Shown: positions 34,001 through 40,758 of the stretch, in pieces
Position numbering within the stretch: position 1 is the first letter of the stretch
How the letters are laid out: each line of letters starts with the position of its first letter
Source: Streptomyces sp. DH24
Lineage (GTDB): Bacteria > Actinomycetota > Actinomycetes > Streptomycetales > Streptomycetaceae
Direction: 5' to 3'
Assembly: GCF_029813775.1 (NCBI RefSeq)
Contig: NZ_JARVKW010000058.1
Location: 1-40,758, forward strand
Length of the DNA stretch: 40,758 nt
Position numbers and translations under genes: made by a program
Notes under the pieces: model-generated
Seen by the model: only the letters and a program-made list of their open reading frames with translations
What the model was told of the DNA's origin: nothing
Databases searched by the model: none

Positions 34001-34167
34001 TCAACAGGGTGCACGGCACGGAGGACCTGAGCCGGATCCCGGCCCTGTTCCCGGACCTGCGCGAGATCACCGTCGTCCTCGCGCCGGAGACGGACGCCCT
34101 GCCGGACGAGCTCCTCGCCGCGCTCCCCGTGACCCCAACGGTCAAGAAAATCCGCGGCGTTGTGTGA
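31030..34167 (+). CDS. NACHT NTPase with leucine-rich repeats (bacterial NLR-like protein)
   Basis: The 1045-residue protein has three parts. The N-terminal helical region (about 1-255) has no recognisable catalytic motif and ends in the linker RYLSYVATRHSHLTIYGIDL, typical of actinobacterial NACHT proteins. The NACHT NTPase has Walker A GVAGSGKT (273-280), Walker B LLLVDGVDEIPD (348-359) and sensor WLVTSRPS (381-388). It is followed by helical and winged-helix parts, then leucine-rich repeats from about 820 (LTDLNWLTPLHRLTYFDLS, LTPLASLPLTWLSLDSM). Some bacterial NACHT proteins defend against phage by sensing and oligomerising. ATG 31030 has GGGGAGGG 10 nt upstream; an in-frame ATG at 30934 would add 32 residues. 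No partner gene is evident. Confidence 0.9.
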   Translation: MEPAAGIRLASSVVVPLVRKLFVTEGPGAGLVDKPVRISGHVSFRGEKRTLTGADLHRLSAELVRQALRGGGERPVPADEEQAVVHALADTLHALGDLTMTDVQAVELGHEALAAALRAASGHPERHLSLDASVFHGRLLDTACLHILHFFTQRSTFVPRALVEQTRRQRELVAAIDELIARTPATGGTDPAFEQRYLSYVATRHSHLTIYGIDLVNSPDRWPLDAAYLSLQALGPDEDGHATGPGRLHIASAATPRPAEQALAQHDRVLLRGVAGSGKTTLVQWLAVTAARGERGHRIPFVLPLRTLVRRPDGLPAPDAFLAAVRVPFHANQPSGWADRVLTDGRALLLVDGVDEIPDRDRERTRRWLRELLDVYPGNQWLVTSRPSAVREDWLTPDGFTELVLTPMSRDDVAAFIARWHAAARAGATGADADRLAGYERSLLDAVGTKPDLGRLATNPLMCGLICALHRDRRGYLPHGRQELYDAALSMLLARRDEERDMFPRGDADSDVHLTELPQIQLLQRLAYWLIRNNQSEMDRHRAVRIVADVLPSLPAAAAQGDAERVLGHLLVRSGLLREPSVGTVEFVHRTFQDYLGAKAAVEDGDFGLLVRGAADEQWADVFRMAVAHARPRERAELLGGLTESAARLDEPAATRVRLLALASLEHATQLDPGVRAAVERNAAAHIPPRGLEEARALASVGPLALELLPGPEGLGDEEARAVVVTASLIGTDAALPVLARYRSHPALDVRAQLTWTWNRFPTRRYGEEVVAHLREEDLFFTAHSGEHLRFLRELGGRRGLQLVGDIDPADIAAGLVPDRLTELVVRGNERLTDLNWLTPLHRLTYFDLSRCPLVDDLTPLASLPLTWLSLDSMPGLQEPDLLSVLGESATLDQLDIGLTLQGDSLDEALPTELPLRYLRLTKNAVWSTGLRGLHRFRSLRQLSLASLFTELTAGDYEEIARLPALAELRINWDAVGWKGPPLPGVTGLRLNRVHGTEDLSRIPALFPDLREITVVLAPETDALPDELLAALPVTPTVKKIRGVV

Positions 34168-34239
34168 CGCACGCCTCTGGCCACCTACCGTCCGGTAACC
34201 CTACGGTTCCTCCCGCGCCACCCTCACCAATGAGCATGC

Positions 34240-34263
34240 CCCTGACACGCAGACCGGTCAGGG
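34240..34263 (+). other. Small hairpin between the NACHT gene and the phosphatase gene
   Basis: CCCTGAC (34240-34246) pairs with GTCAGGG (34257-34263), extendable with one bulged C. It could weakly terminate the NACHT transcript or sit in the phosphatase 5' leader. Confidence 0.35.
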
Positions 34264-34294
34264 CAGCGACCCGACGTGAGAGGAACCCCCCACC

Positions 34295-34936
34295 GTGAAC
34301 AGACGCCCCTGGATCCACCGCATCGCCGGCACCGCCGTCGCCACCGCCGCGCTCGTGGCCCTGGCCGGCCCCGCCGAGGCGGTGACGACCGCGAGCGCCA
34401 CCACCACGGCCACCAGCGCCTCCGCCACCGTCACCGCGGCCGACGTCGACTACGACACCTGGCAGAAGGACTGCCAGGTCGTGATGGACCAGGCCCTGCC
34501 GTACCTCAAGCAGCGGATCGCGAACACGAAGCCGGGCGAGAAGCAGGCCGTCGTCCTCGACATCGACAACACCGCCCTGGAGACCGACTTCGGTTTCAGC
34601 TACCCGCAGCCCGCCAACAAGCCGGTCCTGGAGGTCGCCGAGTACGCCCAGGACCACGGCGTCGCCCTGTTCTTCGTCACCGCCCGGCCGGGCATCATCT
34701 ACTCGGTCACCGACTACAACCTCAAGAACGTCGGCTACCAGGTCTCCGGCCTGTACGTCCGCGGCTTCTTCGACCTCTTCAAGAACGTGGCCGACTACAA
34801 GACGGCCCAGCGCGTCGACATCGAGTCGAAGGGCTACACGATCATCGCGAACATCGGCAACAGCCCCACCGACCTGTCGGGCGGTCACGCCGAGAAGACG
34901 TTCAAGCTGCCGGACTACGACGGCCAGCTTTCCTGA
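34295..34936 (+). CDS. Secreted HAD-superfamily acid phosphatase
   Basis: The 213-residue protein has a signal peptide (WIHRIAGTAVATAALVALAGPAEA, first 29 residues) and an acid phosphatase fold of the HAD class B type. The nucleophile motif is VVLDIDNTALE (Asp89, Asp91), motif II lies in LFFVTARPG, and NIGNSPTDL contains late acidic residues. It probably releases phosphate from organic esters outside the cell. GAGAGGAA precedes the GTG. A pair of 11-bp units (GTAACCCTACG, GTTCCTCCCGC) at about 34195-34216 loosely resembles a PHO box, but too poorly to claim. It ends at a strong terminator shared with clpC. Confidence 0.88.
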   Translation: MNRRPWIHRIAGTAVATAALVALAGPAEAVTTASATTTATSASATVTAADVDYDTWQKDCQVVMDQALPYLKQRIANTKPGEKQAVVLDIDNTALETDFGFSYPQPANKPVLEVAEYAQDHGVALFFVTARPGIIYSVTDYNLKNVGYQVSGLYVRGFFDLFKNVADYKTAQRVDIESKGYTIIANIGNSPTDLSGGHAEKTFKLPDYDGQLS

Positions 34937-34951
34937 CCTCACGGACACCCG

Positions 34952-34994
34952 AAAGGGCGCTGCCCCGGGACCGGGTCCCGGGGCAGCGCCCTTT
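34952..34994. terminator. Bidirectional terminator between the phosphatase gene and clpC
   Basis: Nineteen-nt arms 34952-34970 and 34976-34994 are perfectly complementary around CCGGG. The arm ends in AAA on one side and TTT(TT) on the other, so it works as an intrinsic terminator from both directions. Confidence 0.9.
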
Positions 34995-35017
34995 TTCGTT
35001 CAGGCCGAGCGCGGCGC

Positions 35018-37543
<2,526 letters not shown>

Positions 37544-37743
37544 CGTTAATCGCTCCTCAGAGCGGTCAGGCAGTAAGGGGAACTTCCCCTCCCTGTCCTT
37601 CCGCAGCTTAGTCCCGCAAGCGGGGACCGCTCATTCCAACTGCCGACACCGTCCTTGGCCTCCTGACCCCGAACGCCGACATGTGCTCCAACCCGATGGT
37701 GCGAGACGATGTTCCCGCAGGCCAGGCAGTTACCCCCTTCGCC

Positions 37744-37761
37744 AGTACGCCGATGGCGAAC
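37744..37761 (-). promoter_or_regulatory. ClgR operator of clpC
   Basis: AGTACGCCGATGGCGAAC fits the actinobacterial ClgR consensus WNNWCGCYNANRGCGWWS (recalled from Corynebacterium work) at every position. It lies 201 bp before the clpC ATG, within the 430-bp interval 37544-37973. That interval otherwise holds the clpC promoter and leader and no clear gene. Confidence 0.75.
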
Positions 37762-37973
37762 GTGAGACGTCCTGTTCTGCGTGTCGCCCCCTCCCACTAG
37801 GGATGTCTTACCCGCTCGCACTGACAGTCCATGCCGCGCGCCCCCGTTCCCTCCGCTACGGGCGAACAACCTTGCGCCTCCCCACAGCCCCACGCGCCCC
37901 CTTGTTCGACACGCTGCGCACACGTCGTGACACCCAGCGTAACTCGCGCGCCCTGCGGGCGGTTGCTCCTGAC

Positions 37974-38765
37974 ATGGTTGACGCCCTCCCTCCGGCCGCG
38001 GCCCCGGAAACGGCCGGGCCCGAAGCCGTGACCGCCGCCGTGCCGCCGCCCCGCCGGCCGCTCGAACGGGCCGGGCGGGCCGAGTGGACACCGGAGGACG
38101 GCCGCGACAGCCACGACGCCCGGACCCGGCACTGGTACGAGAACGAACTGGGGTGGCCCACCGTGCCCGGGTCTCCCGTACGGCTCGCCGTGGGCGTGCG
38201 CTTCGACGTGCTGGACGTTCCGGCGGAGGCGGGTCGCGCGGCGCTGCGACGCCTGGCGCCGGGCTCTCCGGTGGCCCTGCGGGGCGAGCGGATGCGGCTG
38301 CTGGTGGCAGCCGGCAGCGCGGAGGAACTGCCCGGGCTGCTGGAGTGGCTGGACTGGGGCGGGCTGGCGCTCGACCTGGCGGCGATGGGCGCGGGGGACG
38401 TCATGACGGCACCCCCGCCTCCGAGGCGCACGGCTTCTCCCGGTCCTGCCATCCCCGGCGCCCGTGTCGACCCTGTGGGCGCTGTGGGCCATGCAGGCCC
38501 TGCGGGCGCTGGTGGCCTCGGATGCTCTGGGGGCGCCGGTGGCCCCGGCGGCGCCGTGGGCTTCGGCGGTTCGCAGGGGGCCGCGGTGTGGGTGCGGCCC
38601 CCCGAGCCCGGGTGCGAGGTCGAGGCCTCGCTGCCGACGCTGTCGGCACTGGGGGGCGATGGGAGCGCCCCCGATCTCGTGCGGCTGGTCGACACGGTGG
38701 CCGCGCAGTGCCACCGGGTCCGGCTGCGGCGTGCGTGCACCCGGCCGCCTGCCTGGTATTCGTAG
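37974..38765 (+). CDS. SCO3374-family protein of unknown function
   Basis: The 263-residue protein has an Ala/Pro-rich N-terminus, a conserved core (RHWYENELGWPTVPGSPVRL ... FDVLDVPAEAGRAALRRL ... RLLVAAGSAEELPGLLEWL), a Gly/Ala-rich insert (PVGAVGHAGPAGAGGLGC...) and a conserved C-terminal part (AVWVRPPEPGCEVEASLPTL ... DLVRLVDTVAAQCHRVRLRR). The core resembles the family named after S. coelicolor SCO3374, distantly like N-terminal parts of bifunctional primase/polymerase proteins. I chose ATG 37974 because codons between 37803 (another in-frame ATG) and 37974 are less GC-biased. No good ribosome binding site is visible. It ends 17 nt from the convergent lsr2 stop. Confidence 0.75.
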   Translation: MVDALPPAAAPETAGPEAVTAAVPPPRRPLERAGRAEWTPEDGRDSHDARTRHWYENELGWPTVPGSPVRLAVGVRFDVLDVPAEAGRAALRRLAPGSPVALRGERMRLLVAAGSAEELPGLLEWLDWGGLALDLAAMGAGDVMTAPPPPRRTASPGPAIPGARVDPVGAVGHAGPAGAGGLGCSGGAGGPGGAVGFGGSQGAAVWVRPPEPGCEVEASLPTLSALGGDGSAPDLVRLVDTVAAQCHRVRLRRACTRPPAWYS

Positions 38766-38782
38766 GTCGGTATGGCCGGCTA

Positions 38783-39118
38783 TCAGCCGTTGGCCTTCTC
38801 GTAGGCCTCGCGAATGGACGCGGGAACACGGCCGCGGTCGTTCACCTCGTAGCCGTTCTCCTTGGCCCACGCGCGGATGGCCGCGGTGTCCTGGCTGCCG
38901 CCGGAAGTGGCGCGGGCCTTTCCGCGTCCGCCCGAAGCACGGCCTCCCGTACGACGACCACCCTTCACGTAAGGCTCGAGAAGGCCACGGAGCTTGTCCG
39001 CATTGGCGGTGGTGAGATCGATCTCGTACGTCTTGCCGTCCAACGCGAACGTCACCGTCTCGTCCGCCTCGCCGCCGTCGAGGTCATCGACAAGAAGGAC
39101 CTGAACCTTCTGTGCCAC
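38783..39118 (-). CDS. lsr2: Nucleoid-associated protein Lsr2
   Basis: An H-NS-like protein that binds AT-rich DNA and silences genes, often specialised-metabolite clusters in Streptomyces. The 111-residue protein has the N-terminal oligomerisation domain (MAQKVQVLLVDDLDGG ... TYEIDLTTANADKLRGLLEPY), a basic linker (KGGRRTGGRASGGRGKARA) and the C-terminal DNA-binding domain with minor-groove motif RGR (95-97) in NDRGRVPASIREAY. The GTG at 39118 has AAAGGA 6 nt upstream; an ATG 15 nt earlier overlaps that site and is less likely. Its promoter spacer is a double palindrome. Confidence 0.95.
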   Translation of the reverse strand: MAQKVQVLLVDDLDGGEADETVTFALDGKTYEIDLTTANADKLRGLLEPYVKGGRRTGGRASGGRGKARATSGGSQDTAAIRAWAKENGYEVNDRGRVPASIREAYEKANG

Positions 39119-39183
39119 CGGATTTCCTTTCATCGATAACTTGAGGACCGGGGGTGTCGGCATCCGCCGTATCGCCGTCCCCT

Positions 39184-39212
39184 GTTATATGCAGTACTGC
39201 AGTACGTCGGAA
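39184..39212 (-). promoter_or_regulatory. lsr2 promoter with palindromic spacer
   Basis: On the minus strand TTCCGA (39207-39212), 17 nt, TATAAC (39184-39189). Sixteen of the 17 spacer bases (39190-39205) are TGCAGTAC twice, which forms two overlapping perfect 12-bp palindromes. A protein bound there would block polymerase. The interval 39119-39341 contains no gene. Confidence 0.6.
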
Positions 39213-39341
39213 AGCAAACCGCTTTTGCCGGAAAAACACAAACCCCCGGGAGAGACTCACAGGCCAGGGCCCGACCGGAAACATGCGCGTTTCGGACATA
39301 GGGCACCGGGGCAAGCTTCCGGTCGCGTCAATCGCCGGCGA

Positions 39342-39875
39342 TCACAGATGGAGAAGCATCCGGCTGTTGCCCAAGGTGTTCGGTTTCACTCGTTCGAGTC
39401 CGAGGAACTCCGCGACGCCCTCGTCATAGGAACGCAGGAGCTCGGCGTAGACATCGGTGTCGACCGGCGTCTCACCGATCTCGACGAAGCCGTGCTTGCC
39501 GAAGAACTCCACTTCGAAGGTCAGACAGAAAACCCGGCGAACGCCGAGCCAGCGTGCCGTCTCCAGCAACTTCCCCAGCAACTGATGGCCGACGCCGGCG
39601 CCCTTCAGGCCCGGCTTCACGGCGAGAGTACGGACTTCCGCGAGGTCTTCCCACATCACGTGCAGGGCGCCGCAGCCGACCACCTCGGCGTTGTCGTCGC
39701 GTTCCGCCACCCAGAACTCCTGGATGTCCTCGTAAAGCGTCACCGTCGCTTTGTCCAGCAGGATGCGGTCACGGACGTAGACGTCAAGGAGACGGCGCAC
39801 CGCCGGGACATCGCTGGTTCGGGCCCGCCGGACGGTGATGGCTTTCGCGGTGACTTCGGGGCGGTCTGCTGACAT
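39342..39875 (-). CDS. GNAT-family amino-acid N-acetyltransferase (N-acetylglutamate synthase-like)
   Basis: The 177-residue GNAT protein resembles the short actinobacterial N-acetylglutamate synthase (M. tuberculosis Rv2747), which starts arginine synthesis. Visible are TVRRARTSDVPAVRRLLDVY at the N-terminus, the acetyl-CoA loop VKPGLKGAGVGHQLLGKLL, and the substrate region FCLTFEVEFFGKHGFVEIGE typical of this subfamily. TAGCGT (39881-39886), overlapping the stop of the upstream gene, ends 5-6 nt before the ATG, so a leaderless transcript is possible. Otherwise it is co-transcribed with the BlaI-type gene 9 nt upstream. Substrate assignment rests on family likeness. Confidence 0.85.
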   Translation of the reverse strand: MSADRPEVTAKAITVRRARTSDVPAVRRLLDVYVRDRILLDKATVTLYEDIQEFWVAERDDNAEVVGCGALHVMWEDLAEVRTLAVKPGLKGAGVGHQLLGKLLETARWLGVRRVFCLTFEVEFFGKHGFVEIGETPVDTDVYAELLRSYDEGVAEFLGLERVKPNTLGNSRMLLHL

Positions 39876-39884
39876 GTGCGGACG

Positions 39885-40367
39885 CTATCGCCCGCCGCCG
39901 TCCGTTGCGGAGCCGGGGTTCTCGACGGGGTTGTCGGTGGGGTTGTCCGTGGGGTTGTCGGTGGGCTTGTCACCGGGGTTGTTCTCCGGGGTATCGCCCG
40001 GGGTTTCCGGTGCCTGCACGATGCGCAGGGCGTCCCGGAGGGCCTGGCGCTGTTCGTCGCTCATCATCGCGAAGAAGGCGACGAGTGCGGCGGCGGGGTT
40101 GTCACTCTGCGACCACGCCTCGTTCATCAGAGCCGCGGAGTAGGCGGCTCGTGTGGAGACCGCCTCATATCGATAGGCCCGGCCTTCCGCCTCGCGGCGC
40201 ACCCAGCCCTTCTGATGGAGATTGTCCAAAACGGTCATCACAGTGGTGTACGCGATCGAGCGCTCCTGCTGGAGATCTTCCAGGACTTCTCGAACGGTCA
40301 CCGGGCGGTTCCACTTCCACACCCGCGTCATGACCGCGTCTTCGAGTTCTCCCAATGGGCGAGGCAC
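39885..40367 (-). CDS. BlaI/MecI-family transcriptional repressor
   Basis: The 160-residue protein has a winged-helix domain (about 1-75: PLGELEDAVMTRVWKWNRPVT, then SIAYTTVMTVLDNLHQKGWV and RAYRYEAV) and a dimerisation helix region with AALVAFFAMMSDEQRQAL. The C-terminal tail is repetitive, with three TDNP units and related PGDKP, PVENP. BlaI-type repressors often control beta-lactamase or metallopeptidase genes and are inactivated by proteolysis; no BlaR-like sensor is in the window. TATTGT (40375-40380) lies 7 nt before the chosen GTG 40367, implying a leaderless mRNA; GTG 40376 would add three residues. Confidence 0.88.
   Translation of the reverse strand: MPRPLGELEDAVMTRVWKWNRPVTVREVLEDLQQERSIAYTTVMTVLDNLHQKGWVRREAEGRAYRYEAVSTRAAYSAALMNEAWSQSDNPAAALVAFFAMMSDEQRQALRDALRIVQAPETPGDTPENNPGDKPTDNPTDNPTDNPVENPGSATDGGGR
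39911..39990. repeat. 12-bp tandem repeat in the BlaI gene tail
   Basis: GGGGTTGTC-type 12-bp units (encoding TDNP on the minus strand) recur at least three times, with degenerate units on both sides. Copy number is likely to vary between strains. Confidence 0.7.
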
Positions 40368-40545
40368 TCTCAGCACAATAGTGGGAGATCGCGGTTACGG
40401 CGTGCGGAACATGCGCTTTGCCGACAAACGGAACAAAAAGGGCGTACGGCTCGCGACTGGTGGGGCGGCCGGGACTGCCGGGAGCGAGCCGGGGCGGCCG
40501 GGATCCGGGGCTGCCGGGCGAGTCGTCGCAGGCGCGGGGGCCGGC

Positions 40546-40725
40546 TCAGGCGTCCTTGGGGGTGGCGGGCTGGTGGGCGGCCTCCGCGCGCGCGAGCGCG
40601 GCGTCGACGGCCGCGTCCTCCTTGGCCTTGTTGGCGCCGCCCTGGGTCTTCACGATCACGCGGATCAGACCGATGAAGAACACGGCCATGACGACCGGCG
40701 GCAGGAGAGCGGAGACGTAGTCCAT
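40546..40725 (-). CDS. 59-residue single-pass membrane protein
   Basis: The protein starts MDYVSALLPPVVMAVFFIGL, giving one membrane segment (about 6-25), then has a basic-to-acidic cytoplasmic helix (KTQGGANKAKEDAAVDAALA) and ends HQPATPKDA. AGAGTA on the plus strand (40732-40737) reads as a TACTCT -10 box, 6 nt before the ATG, so the mRNA is probably leaderless. Codon third positions are strongly GC. No family is recognised. The upstream 169-bp interval (40377-40545) holds only short GC-rich direct repeats (GGGGCGGCCGGGA twice). Confidence 0.75.
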   Translation of the reverse strand: MDYVSALLPPVVMAVFFIGLIRVIVKTQGGANKAKEDAAVDAALARAEAAHQPATPKDA

Positions 40726-40758
40726 GAATCCAGAGTAACTACGGGGAGGGGGATGGAC

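Noticed and set aside
30937..34014. 1025-codon minus-strand frame opposite the NACHT gene
   Set aside because: Gly/Gln/Val-rich antisense shadow; the NACHT motifs on the plus strand are clear.
34195..34216. PHO box upstream of the acid phosphatase gene
   Set aside because: The two 11-bp units match only 4 and 5 of 7 key positions, too weak to claim.
37546..37800. Possible small Cys-containing protein upstream of clpC on the minus strand (NCLACGN...)
   Set aside because: No start codon with a ribosome binding site, codon bias poor, and it covers the ClgR box and probable clpC leader.

Overview
The window is high-GC chromosomal DNA whose genes strongly favour G or C at the third codon position, with many GTG starts and many -10-type promoters placed 6-7 nt before a start codon. 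Together with the gene families (sigE-cseABC, lsr2, radA-disA, the SCO3374 family, an rRNA leader of Streptomyces type) this points to Streptomyces. From memory, unchecked, the gene order resembles the S. coelicolor region running from trpS1 to lsr2, so most of the window is conserved core chromosome. Nothing resembles a prophage, integrated element, insertion sequence or CRISPR array, and I see no tRNA gene.

Layout. (1) 1-1600: the 5' leader of an rRNA operon leaving to the left, back to back with trpS, which has a Trp-codon leader peptide and a 1:2/2:3/3:4 attenuator. (2) 1.5-6.6 kb: GlxA/AraC regulator and divergent isochorismatase-like hydrolase, proC, a two-gene ABC exporter with a palindrome over its start, and a small membrane protein. 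(3) 7-13.2 kb: SH3b protein, Ser/Thr kinase with a beta-propeller sensor, ilvD, a TetR regulator and a TIM-barrel protein. (4) 13.3-20 kb: Ppx/GppA phosphatase, a Cys-cluster protein, a membrane fusion of sigma-like, zinc anti-sigma and BACON-like parts, then radA-disA. (5) 20-26.3 kb: a membrane protein, mutY, and the cell-envelope stress operon sigE-cseA-cseB-cseC. (6) 26.5-31 kb: VOC protein, a twice-frameshifted AraC gene, a divergent MFS exporter/TetR pair with twin operators, and an M23 peptidase. (7) 31-34.2 kb: a 1045-residue NACHT-LRR protein, the best candidate for an undescribed defence-type system. (8) 34.3-40.7 kb: secreted HAD acid phosphatase, clpC with a ClgR box, an SCO3374-family protein, lsr2, an N-acetylglutamate synthase-like GNAT gene, a BlaI-type repressor and a 59-residue membrane protein.

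Links between genes. SigE/CseABC, DisA (c-di-AMP) and the M23 peptidase all concern the cell envelope. ClpC, RadA and MutY serve protein and DNA quality control. Several regulators sit beside their probable targets, with visible palindromic operators. Convergent gene pairs usually share a strong hairpin terminator. About ten genes look leaderless.
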